DNA of 5,399 nt from DATAYF01 sp036272735 (GTDB lineage Bacteria > Chloroflexota > Ktedonobacteria > Ktedonobacterales > Ktedonobacteraceae), in contig DATAYF010000773.1 in assembly GCA_036272735.1 (NCBI GenBank), positions 1-5,399 on the forward strand, read 5' to 3'. The notes under the pieces were generated by a model. That model was not told where the DNA came from. It made no database searches and worked only from the letters and a program-made list of their open reading frames with translations. Each line of letters starts with the position of its first letter. Position 1 is the first letter of the stretch. Of the stretch, positions 1 to 4,912 are shown piece after piece. Made by a program: the position numbers and the translations under genes.

Positions 1-25
1 AAAAAAACGGCGAAAAGCGGTTCGC
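1..25 (-). terminator. Weak Rho-independent terminator after the TrxR-like gene
   Basis: Read on the minus strand directly after the TAA stop, a 5-bp stem (GCGAA at 21-25 pairing with TTCGC at 10-14) with a six-base loop is followed by CG and then seven T residues (1-7). The position and U-tract fit an intrinsic terminator. The stem is short, so efficiency is uncertain, and the window edge may cut the U-tract. Confidence 0.45.
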
Positions 26-955
26 TTACGCTGTCTTCCAGGAGCGTGACAATTCAAGCAGATAGTTGACGACCCACGGCCCAACACGAGCGCCAGCGGC
101 GGTTGCATGCGCGAGATGGCCGACAGGATCGGTTGCATTCCCAATAACCCAGACTCCGGGGCGGCTCGTCTGTCCGTCGGCATCAGTGACGGCGAAACCA
201 GCCTCATTTACCTCGCAGAGGGACGCTGGGAGATCAGATGCAGCACGAAATGGTGCAGCCACGAAGACGGCATCGGTCGGCGCCTCCGTCCCACCCGCCG
301 TCGAGACAGAGACGAGTCGATCATCCTGCCGCACCAACGCCGTCACCTCATCCCGAACGATCTCGACGCCAAGCTCATGCAGTCGGTCGAGGGCCGCGGA
401 GTCGAACTCATGCGTGGTCACCACCGTAACGGAGGACGACCATGCGGTGAGGAAGCTACCGAGTTGTGCAAGGCGCTCCCCCAGTCCGAAGGCGATGAGA
501 TGCTTGTCGCGTACTTCGTAGCCGCTGAAGCACGGGCACACGTGCACATCCCGACCCCAGCCCTCGCGCAAGCCTGGCACCGATGGAAGCACGTCCACCA
601 GCCCGGTCGCGAGCACGACGGCCCGCGCCGTCACCATCCCCTGCCTGCTCCAGACATCGAAGAGCCCGTCGGGCCTCGGCTCAATCTTGAGCACGGCCTC
701 GCTGCGGATTTCGCCACCGTAGCGTACGACCTCGGCGCATCCGCGTGCCTGCAACTCTGCTGGCGTGATCCCCTCGTACCCAAGAAATTCATGGACCTGC
801 TTTATCACGGAAGCGCGCGTTGGACCACCGTCGTAGACGATAGTGCGGCGTCGCGCGCGGGAGAGAAATAGCGCTGCGCTCAATCCCGCAGCGCCCGCGC
901 CCACCACTACCACATCGACGATCTCTTGTGTGCTTCCAAACGTTCCTTGAACCAT
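26..955 (-). CDS. Thioredoxin-reductase-like FAD/NAD(P)-dependent oxidoreductase
   Basis: A 309-residue cytosolic flavoprotein of the class II pyridine nucleotide-disulfide oxidoreductase fold, expected to move electrons from NAD(P)H through FAD to an unknown acceptor. Visible in order: FAD-binding GxGxxG (G19, G21, G24) followed by an acidic YDGG at the end of the second strand; ATG motif at 116-118; a redox-site region C140-P-C142-F-S-G-Y-E; a second nucleotide-binding stretch around GLGERLA (157-163); and the C-terminal FAD motif PGVWVIGNATD (266-276), which has N273 where classical reductases have Asp. Length matches TrxR (about 310). An in-frame ATG eight codons upstream (979) exists, but AAGGAGG at 962-968 sits the correct distance before the ATG at 953-955, and the upstream ATG has no such site, so I chose 955. 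The usual CxxC is replaced by CxC, so a genuine thioredoxin reductase role is doubtful; relatives include TrxR-like oxidases without a thioredoxin partner. Fold assignment is secure, substrate is not. Confidence 0.9.
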   Translation of the reverse strand: MVQGTFGSTQEIVDVVVVGAGAAGLSAALFLSRARRRTIVYDGGPTRASVIKQVHEFLGYEGITPAELQARGCAEVVRYGGEIRSEAVLKIEPRPDGLFDVWSRQGMVTARAVVLATGLVDVLPSVPGLREGWGRDVHVCPCFSGYEVRDKHLIAFGLGERLAQLGSFLTAWSSSVTVVTTHEFDSAALDRLHELGVEIVRDEVTALVRQDDRLVSVSTAGGTEAPTDAVFVAAPFRAASDLPASLCEVNEAGFAVTDADGQTSRPGVWVIGNATDPVGHLAHATAAGARVGPWVVNYLLELSRSWKTA

Positions 956-960
956 CCTGT

Positions 961-968
961 TCCTCCTT
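961..968 (-). promoter_or_regulatory. Ribosome binding site that fixes the TrxR-like start
   Basis: The minus strand reads AAGGAGGA, a near-perfect anti-16S match, five bases before the ATG at 953-955. It lies inside the reading frame that would start at the upstream ATG (977-979), which argues that this longer start is not used. Confidence 0.8.
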
Positions 969-1138
969 GTATCAAACATCCCTACGACTCCTATGCCATG
1001 ACGCTTCTCCTGGCTCCGCCCAAGACCAGGGTAGCATAGAAACCTACCAGTCCACTGCCGAGCATGGCATGGCTAACGATCATAGGATCAACGTCCCTAT
1101 AAAGGACTTTACAGACTTGTAATATCTACGATAAAGCT

Positions 1139-1158
1139 AAAAAAACACGCAGGCGCGT
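1139..1158 (-). terminator. Possible terminator after the Rrf2 gene
   Basis: Directly after the TGA stop, the minus strand shows ACGC (1155-1158), loop GCCT, GCGT (1147-1150), one G, then seven T residues (1139-1145). The stem is only four GC-rich base pairs, so this is a weak but correctly placed intrinsic terminator candidate separating the Rrf2 gene from the TrxR-like gene, which is transcribed in the same direction 203 bases further on. Confidence 0.4.
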
Positions 1159-1572
1159 TCACACAAGCGCATTCACATCACCGACCTGGCCAACCAGTTC
1201 AACCAGCTTGCGCTCTTTGAGGTAATCTTCCATCTGTTGTTCCGCCTGCGTCATCACCTGCTGAATCAAGCATCCTCGATGATTAAGCTCGTCAGCACAC
1301 TGAAACAGTGAGGCAGTCCCTTCAATGGCATGAATGACCTCCAGGAAAGAAAGATCGGCTTTGTTTCTTCTCAACCGGTATCCTCCGTTGATCCCAGGAG
1401 TAGACTCGATCACGTCTGCCTTCACGAGCCTGGTCAAAATCTTGGAGAGATACGTCGAGGAAAGCCCCTGAAGCTCTGCCAATCGTTGGACACCGATGGT
1501 GGTCCCCACCGGGAGAGCCACAAAGTACAGCATCGTATGGAGCGCATAATTGGTCGCCTGTGAATACTTCAT
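1159..1572 (-). CDS. Rrf2-family transcriptional regulator
   Basis: A 137-residue DNA-binding regulator. The start MKYSQATNYALHTMLYF, the winged helix-turn-helix with GLSSTYLSKILTRLVKADVIESTPGINGGYRL (about 36-67) and the dimerisation helix LSFLEVIHAIEG (74-85) are hallmarks of Rrf2/IscR/NsrR/CymR proteins. Many members sense through an Fe-S cluster held by three cysteines near residues 92-105; here only C92 and C101 are present (with H98 between), so cluster ligation would need a non-Cys ligand, or sensing may be thiol-based or absent. Length is typical. The start is supported by a GGAG site within 1573-1583. Its own promoter lies at 1608-1637 under a palindromic operator, which suggests autoregulation as is usual in the family. 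The target genes are not shown by the sequence; the TrxR-like gene downstream and the exporter originally divergent from it are the obvious candidates. Confidence 0.93.
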   Translation of the reverse strand: MKYSQATNYALHTMLYFVALPVGTTIGVQRLAELQGLSSTYLSKILTRLVKADVIESTPGINGGYRLRRNKADLSFLEVIHAIEGTASLFQCADELNHRGCLIQQVMTQAEQQMEDYLKERKLVELVGQVGDVNALV

Positions 1573-1592
1573 TCCTCTCTCCGTTCTATTCC

Positions 1593-1616
1593 AGACTCAT
1601 TGAGTCTATAATAGAC
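1593..1616. promoter_or_regulatory. Two interlocked palindromes, likely Rrf2 operator
   Basis: AGACTCA-T-TGAGTCT (1593-1607, perfect with one central base) overlaps GTCTAT-A-ATAGAC (1604-1616, also perfect with one central base); they share GTCT at 1604-1607. The second contains the -10 hexamer and the first covers the predicted start point, so a bound dimer would block RNA polymerase. Autoregulation by the adjacent Rrf2 protein is an inference from position and family habit. Confidence 0.6.
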
Positions 1617-1637
1617 CAGAAAGACGGATGCTGTCAA
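1608..1637 (-). promoter_or_regulatory. Sigma70-type promoter of the Rrf2 gene
   Basis: On the minus strand a perfect -35 TTGACA (1632-1637) and a -10 TATTAT (1608-1613, 5 of 6 consensus) are separated by 18 bases. The predicted transcription start is near 1600-1602, giving a leader of about 30 bases before the Rrf2 ATG at 1572. Confidence 0.75.
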
Positions 1638-1695
1638 GCTTTTTCATCTCCAATGACCTCTTTTTTTCGAGCATGCTTTCCATTGTGGCCAGCTA

Positions 1696-1720
1696 CAGCG
1701 GTCTTCACAAAACTTGAACC
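1696..1720 (+). repeat. Left terminal inverted repeat of the IS630 element
   Basis: Begins with CAGCGGTCTTCACAAA directly after a TA dinucleotide (1694-1695). It matches the right end exactly for 16 bases and then shares TTGA (1714-1717) after a two-base mismatch. The flanking TA also matches, so the apparent repeat is 19 exact bases when CTA is included. Confidence 0.9.
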
Positions 1721-1738
1721 GTGTGACAAAATAAACTC

Positions 1739-2677
1739 ATGCGAGCGTATTCTCAAGATTTACGACAGCGTATTGTGCAAGCGGTTGACCAGGGAAAACC
1801 ACGGGCAGAAGTGGTCAAAACCTTTAACGTCTCCCTCTCCACGATCAAGCGCTATCTCAAGCTGAGGCGGGAGACAGGCGATCTCAAACCCAAGGCCATT
1901 CCAGGTCGCCCGTCAAAGAAAGGGGTAGCGTTGCAAGCGGGCTTGCTCTCGCAGCTCGAAGTCCACTCCGATGCGACGCTTGCCGAACATTGCCAGTTCT
2001 GGGAAGCGATACATGGCGCCCAGGTCAGTTCCGCGACCATGAGTCGTGCGATCCGTTGTTTGAACTGGACCCACAAGAAAAAGACGATCCATGCGAGTGA
2101 GCAGAATGAAGCCGACCGCGCAGCCTGGCGCGCACAAGCCAAAATGCTGGAAGCCAGTAAACTGGTGTTCATTGATGAATGCGGCTCGAATATTGCTTTA
2201 ACCCGACTGTATGCTCGATCTCCAAAAGGGGAACGCGTCTACGGGTCTGTCCCACGAAACAGACGAGCGAATATCACGTTGCTCGCTGCACTCTCGATTC
2301 AGGGCATGGGGGAAGCATTCATTCTGGAAGGCTCGGCAGATACCACCATTTTTGAACTCTACATTGAACACATTCTCGCCCCCAGCTTGCAAGCTGGATC
2401 AATCGTCATTTTGGACAACTTGAACACGCATACTGGAGAAAGGGTTCGGCGCGCTATCGAAGCACGAGGATGCCAGCTTCTGTTTCTCCCGTCCTACTCC
2501 CCTGACTTGTCACCGATTGAGGAAGCTTTCTCAAAGCTGAAAGCGTTTTTACGTCGAGTGGGAGCGCGCACACCAGAGGCATTACAGGAGGCGATAGGAC
2601 AAGCCCTCCTCACGATCACGAAGCAAGATGCTCCTGGCTGGTTTACGCATTGCGGTTATCTCTTAAGACCAGCCTAA
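1739..2677 (+). CDS. IS630-family DDE transposase
   Basis: A complete 312-residue transposase that cuts and joins the element's ends at TA targets. The N-terminus (about 1-60) is a helix-turn-helix domain with YSQDLRQRIVQAVDQG and STIKRYLKL, ending in the family's PGRPSK linker. The RNase-H-like catalytic core follows: D146 in VFIDECG, D226 in VILDNLNTH, and E261 in SPDLSPIEEAFSKLK. The 34 residues between D226 and E261 give the D34E spacing expected for IS630. No frameshift is present, unlike IS630 relatives that use or have acquired one. The reading frame is closed by a TGA at 1724-1726, so ATG 1739 is the first usable ATG; no good ribosome binding site precedes it, suggesting weak translation. 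It converges with the DinB-like gene inside the same element. Confidence 0.97.
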   Translation: MRAYSQDLRQRIVQAVDQGKPRAEVVKTFNVSLSTIKRYLKLRRETGDLKPKAIPGRPSKKGVALQAGLLSQLEVHSDATLAEHCQFWEAIHGAQVSSATMSRAIRCLNWTHKKKTIHASEQNEADRAAWRAQAKMLEASKLVFIDECGSNIALTRLYARSPKGERVYGSVPRNRRANITLLAALSIQGMGEAFILEGSADTTIFELYIEHILAPSLQAGSIVILDNLNTHTGERVRRAIEARGCQLLFLPSYSPDLSPIEEAFSKLKAFLRRVGARTPEALQEAIGQALLTITKQDAPGWFTHCGYLLRPA

Positions 2678-2728
2678 GAGTGCCAGACTCTCTCTTGCTC
2701 ATGCGGAAAACTGAGCCAGCTTGTGCTG

Positions 2729-2777
2729 CTGGTTCAGGAGATTTTATCCGTGCTACGTCGGTTGCCTCCTGAACCAG
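2729..2777. repeat. 12-bp inverted repeat between the two convergent IS genes
   Basis: CTGGTTCAGGAG (2729-2740) and CTCCTGAACCAG (2766-2777) are perfect inverted copies with a 25-base spacer. The repeat sits between the transposase stop and the DinB-like stop, where a two-way terminator would be useful, but there is no strong T-run on either side. It could instead be a relic of a recombination junction that brought in the passenger segment. Confidence 0.6.
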
Positions 2778-2792
2778 TTTCCAGGAGAACAT

Positions 2793-3356
2793 TCAGCGCG
2801 ATTGAGCGCGGTAGAGATCGCGTAAAAGGGCAATCTCAGCACCGTGACTCAGAAGTTCTTGGTTCACCCACCAGATGATATCAAGGAAGGGGAGTTTGGG
2901 GTCTAACCCCCAGGGGTACTGGCTGTGGCCGATCTGATCAAGGTCTGCATCCAATGTGCCTGTGAGCACTGATCGCCAGATTTGCGCTCCAGTCACCAGA
3001 GATGATATGGCAGATTGAGCCGTGGAAGCAATTTCGTAGTCATTCCAAGCAAGCGATCTGCTGCCTGTGGTGTAGTCAGCGCGCCGGATCAACCCGTTGG
3101 TCAGGTGACACATCCGCCAGGCGATGGTTGTCACTGGAGGCGGCACGGGTTCCGGGCGGTCGAAGTCCATGACCCAGTTTCCTTTGCCAAAGGGCTTGCT
3201 CGTCTGGCAACGCTCTCGCAGGCGAAGACTCCAGCAGCCAGGGACAGGCTCCCACAAATACTCGTCATCAGTCAGTCCTTGCAGGCGTGTGATGAGACGA
3301 TCCAGCGCATCATCGAATTGTTTGAGAAACGGTTCCAATCGTGCTGGAAGAGTCAT
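2793..3356 (-). CDS. DinB-like four-helix-bundle protein, passenger of the IS element
   Basis: A 187-residue soluble protein resembling the DinB/YfiT-like superfamily, whose members are four-helix bundles that often bind a divalent metal through histidines and include thiol (bacillithiol or mycothiol) dependent transferases. Supporting stretches are LDRLITRLQGLTDDEYLWEP and the following VPGCWSLR (18-45), TTIAWRMCHLTNGLIRRADY (76-95, H84 a likely metal ligand) and WWVNQELLSHGAEIALLRDLY (162-182, H171 a likely ligand). I see only two of the usual three histidines at expected places; N165 sits where a third might be. The ATG at 3356 is preceded by AAAGGA (3366-3371), and a candidate promoter lies just upstream. 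The gene is complete and opposes the transposase. Its presence between the inverted repeats implies that it moves with the element. The actual substrate cannot be read from the sequence. Confidence 0.85.
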   Translation of the reverse strand: MTLPARLEPFLKQFDDALDRLITRLQGLTDDEYLWEPVPGCWSLRLRERCQTSKPFGKGNWVMDFDRPEPVPPPVTTIAWRMCHLTNGLIRRADYTTGSRSLAWNDYEIASTAQSAISSLVTGAQIWRSVLTGTLDADLDQIGHSQYPWGLDPKLPFLDIIWWVNQELLSHGAEIALLRDLYRAQSR

Positions 3357-3380
3357 GAGTCCATGTCCTTTCTCGTGAAC

Positions 3381-3408
3381 AATATACCAAATGCAGGCAT
3401 CTTTCCAA
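3381..3408 (-). promoter_or_regulatory. Candidate promoter of the DinB-like gene
   Basis: The minus strand has TTGGAA (3403-3408) and TATATT (3381-3386) separated by 16 bases. The predicted start near 3374 would leave a leader of under 20 bases that still includes the AAAGGA ribosome binding site. The -35 matches only four of six consensus positions, so this is tentative. Confidence 0.4.
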
Positions 3409-3421
3409 AAGAAAGTGCCTC

Positions 3422-3444
3422 AAATACTAAAGGAAAGAGTATTT
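3422..3444. repeat. Short inverted repeat upstream of the DinB-like gene
   Basis: AAATACT (3422-3428) and AGTATTT (3438-3444) form a perfect 7-bp inverted repeat with a nine-base spacer, just upstream of the candidate promoter. It is AT-rich and could be an operator or a chance occurrence. The rest of 3357-3569, inside the element, contains no gene that I can support. Confidence 0.4.
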
Positions 3445-3569
3445 CTTCCTCTTTTTCCTTCTATTCTATACGACAATGCGGTAAGAATATGCCCTCATTT
3501 CAGAGATTCTGACAAAAGTTCTTGTCCCCTGTTGGCTTGAGCACGCATGGGCTTCTTGAGAAGAAAGCG

Positions 3570-3594
3570 AGCTCAATCTTTGTGAAGACCGCTG
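3570..3594 (-). repeat. Right terminal inverted repeat of the IS630 element
   Basis: Read on the minus strand it starts with CAGCGGTCTTCACAAA and continues with TTGA after a two-base mismatch, matching the left end. The outer neighbour is TA at 3595-3596. It lies 892 bases beyond the transposase stop, much further than normal in this family. Confidence 0.88.
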
Positions 3595-3695
3595 TAGGTG
3601 TGCAACGGATCTTCCGACAATCTGTACTTTCGCGCTCAATTTCTATCGCTGATGCGGCGCACACGTCGGGACTCCATTTTATGGCAATTTCAGAC

Positions 3696-3715
3696 TTTTG
3701 ATGAATGTATCAAAA
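3696..3715. promoter_or_regulatory. Palindromic operator candidate upstream of the exporter
   Basis: TTTTGAT (3696-3702), spacer GAATGT, ATCAAAA (3709-3715) is a perfect 7-bp inverted repeat in a 20-base site. CTTTTGAT recurs 36 bases later (3731-3738), giving a second half-site in direct orientation. GATAAT at 3736-3741 resembles a -10 hexamer, but I found no properly spaced -35, so the promoter itself is not assigned. The stretch 3598-3758 holds no gene that I can support. Confidence 0.45.
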
Positions 3716-3758
3716 TTGAGTCGTGACAGGCTTTTGATAATTTGTTACTGTTAATGCT

Positions 3759-3809
3759 GTGCCAATTTTTCAGCGAAGATGCCATCCAAAGGTGGCATAT
3801 GATTGGCAC
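3759..3809 (+). promoter_or_regulatory. Nested hairpin in the exporter leader
   Basis: An outer 8-bp stem GTGCCAAT (3759-3766) with ATTGGCAC (3802-3809) encloses an inner stem ATGCCA (3779-3784) with TGGCAT (3793-3798), which can extend by CC/GG around AAA. The inner hairpin covers AAAGG (3788-3792), the ribosome binding site of a possible small leader ORF, and the outer stem covers its first codons. This could control translation, or be read as a cruciform binding site on DNA. There is no T-run after it, so it is not a simple terminator. Confidence 0.5.
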
Positions 3810-3852
3810 CTGTTTCTGTTGTGAACACCTTCTTTACATCCGGGCAGCATGA
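3799..3852 (+). CDS. Possible 17-residue cysteine-rich leader peptide
   Basis: An ATG with an AAAGG site six bases upstream opens a 17-codon frame, MIGTCFCCEHLLYIRAA, with three cysteines at positions 5, 7 and 8. It lies in the leader of the exporter operon, 70 bases before the ATPase start, and its ribosome binding site is buried in a hairpin. Its TGA overlaps another ATG (3849) opening a 14-codon frame that ends at 3893. Such an arrangement could couple ribosome movement to the downstream structure, as attenuator peptides do. No family is recognisable, and frames this short arise often by chance. Confidence 0.25.
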   Translation: MIGTCFCCEHLLYIRAA

Positions 3853-3865
3853 CACGGGAAAGGGC

Positions 3866-3886
3866 GATGAGCGGCTTGTGCTCATC
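3866..3886 (+). promoter_or_regulatory. Hairpin shortly before the exporter ATPase start
   Basis: GATGAGC (3866-3872) and GCTCATC (3880-3886) form a perfect 7-bp GC-rich stem with a seven-base loop, 36 bases before the ATG at 3923. It is not followed by a T-run, so it may affect mRNA stability or translation rather than termination. Confidence 0.45.
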
Positions 3887-3922
3887 CTTGTAAAGAAGCT
3901 TTCTCGAAAGGAGATTGAGCGT

Positions 3923-4912
3923 ATGAAGTCTGATCCTACAATCTCAGTACATCATCTACGCAAGGTGTACCATGTGCATGAACGAGAAGCCGGCCTGCTG
4001 GCGGCGGCGCGCAGCTTGGCTCGGAGACACATACGGGAAGTGGTCGCGGTGCATGACATTTCGTTTACGGTGGCTGCTGGCGAGATCGTCGGCTTCCTGG
4101 GACCAAATGGAGCAGGCAAAACAACGACCCTGAAGATGCTGGCGGGCTTGCTCTATCCCACTTCGGGGGTGGCAGAAGTTCTGGGGCATACGCCATGGCA
4201 ACGAGAGAAGGCATTCCTGCGTCAGATTACGATGGTCATGGGACAGCGCCATCAGCTTGCCTGGGATATCCCTCCCGCCGATTCGTTTGAGCTCAACCGC
4301 GCCATCTATCGCATTCCTCTCTCTTCGTATTGCAGCATGCTCGATGAGCTCACGGACCTGCTTGAACTTGGTCCGCTGCTGCGTAAACTGGTGCGCACCC
4401 TTTCTTTGGGAGAGCGGATGAAGTGTGAGATCGCCGGTGCGCTCCTGCACCGGCCGCAGATCCTCTTCCTTGATGAGCCCACGCTGGGTCTGGATGTAAT
4501 CATGCAGCGCCGAATACGCAGCTTTCTTGGCGAGTATAATCGCCGCTTTGGCACCAGTGTGCTCCTGACCAGCCATTATATGAACGATGTGGAAGCGCTC
4601 TGCAAACGGGTGATCCTGATCCACCACGGCCGTCTCTTGTTCGATGGTGATCTGTCCTCCCTGGTTGAGCGCTTCTCGCCTTTTCAGAAGATCATCGTGA
4701 GCCTGGAGCAGTTGGATGGCTCTGGCCTACAAACCTATGGTGATGTGGTGGAACAGACCGCAGAGGGGCGCGTGGTTCTGCAAGTATCCAAAGGGGAGAC
4801 GGCCAGGATCACCAGTCAGCTGCTGGCAGATCTCCCGGTCAAGGATTTGACCATTGAAGATCCCCCCATTGAGGCTGTGATCGAAGAGGCTTTTGCACAG
4901 GAGGCACTATGA
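3923..4912 (+). CDS. ABC-2 type exporter ATP-binding protein (COG4586-like)
   Basis: A 329-residue cytoplasmic ATPase that powers an export complex with the membrane protein encoded next. Motifs in order: Walker A GPNGAGKT (60-67), Q-loop in MVMGQRHQLAWDIP (Q108), signature LSLGE (160-164), Walker B ILFLDE (180-185), D-loop GLD (189-191) and switch H218. The GQRHQLAWD and LSLGERMKCEIAGALLHRP wording is typical of the COG4586 branch, often labelled viologen or drug exporter ATPase; the true substrate is unknown. A C-terminal extension of about 80 residues (250-329) follows the core, as in that branch. I start at ATG 3923 because AAAGGAG (3907-3913) precedes it at good distance; the frame continues 40 codons upstream to a TTG at 3803, but those residues are not family-like. 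The stop overlaps the permease start (ATGA), indicating translational coupling. Confidence 0.96.
   Translation: MKSDPTISVHHLRKVYHVHEREAGLLAAARSLARRHIREVVAVHDISFTVAAGEIVGFLGPNGAGKTTTLKMLAGLLYPTSGVAEVLGHTPWQREKAFLRQITMVMGQRHQLAWDIPPADSFELNRAIYRIPLSSYCSMLDELTDLLELGPLLRKLVRTLSLGERMKCEIAGALLHRPQILFLDEPTLGLDVIMQRRIRSFLGEYNRRFGTSVLLTSHYMNDVEALCKRVILIHHGRLLFDGDLSSLVERFSPFQKIIVSLEQLDGSGLQTYGDVVEQTAEGRVVLQVSKGETARITSQLLADLPVKDLTIEDPPIEAVIEEAFAQEAL

Larger units (their letters stand above)
1696..3594 (+). mobile_element. IS630-family insertion element with a passenger gene
   Basis: Both ends begin CAGCGGTCTTCACAAA reading inward (16 exact matches, 21 of 25 over the longer repeat) and both are flanked by TA (1694-1695 and 3595-3596), the target duplication of the IS630/Tc1/mariner superfamily. 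The transposase starts 43 bases inside the left end, in the usual orientation. The element is 1899 bases long, well above the roughly 1.1-1.2 kb normal for the family; the excess is a segment after the transposase stop that carries a DinB-like gene on the opposite strand. No second copy of the terminal repeat is visible between the transposase stop and 3570, so the distal repeat is the only candidate right end. Alternatively, a plain IS630 lost its right end and the distal repeat belongs to another copy. The intact transposase and matching ends suggest recent or ongoing mobility. Confidence 0.85.

Noticed and set aside
107..871. Long plus-strand open frame of 254 codons
   Set aside because: It lies fully antisense to the well-supported TrxR-like gene, and its translation shows no domain-like pattern; GC-rich codon usage opens such frames by chance.
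956..979. Longer start of the TrxR-like gene at 979
   Set aside because: The strong AAGGAGG site falls inside this extension and serves the ATG at 955.
1085..1135. Promoter or Rrf2 site for the TrxR-like gene in the AT-rich stretch
   Set aside because: Several TA-rich hexamers are present, but none has a credible -35 at proper spacing, and the palindromes at 1593-1616 do not recur here.
2655..2680. Possible internal right end of a short IS630, because AAGACC followed by TA occurs at the transposase stop
   Set aside because: Only six contiguous bases match the terminal repeat, and the rest (GTGA, CGCTG) does not align.
3015..3512. Plus-strand frame of 165 codons
   Set aside because: It overlaps the DinB-like gene on the other strand for most of its length and has no recognisable motif.
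3803..3922. TTG-initiated 40-codon N-terminal extension of the exporter ATPase
   Set aside because: It lacks family similarity and would begin inside a hairpin; the ATG at 3923 has a proper AAAGGAG site.
3956..4627. Minus-strand frame of 223 codons
   Set aside because: Antisense to the exporter ATPase, whose Walker motifs are unambiguous.
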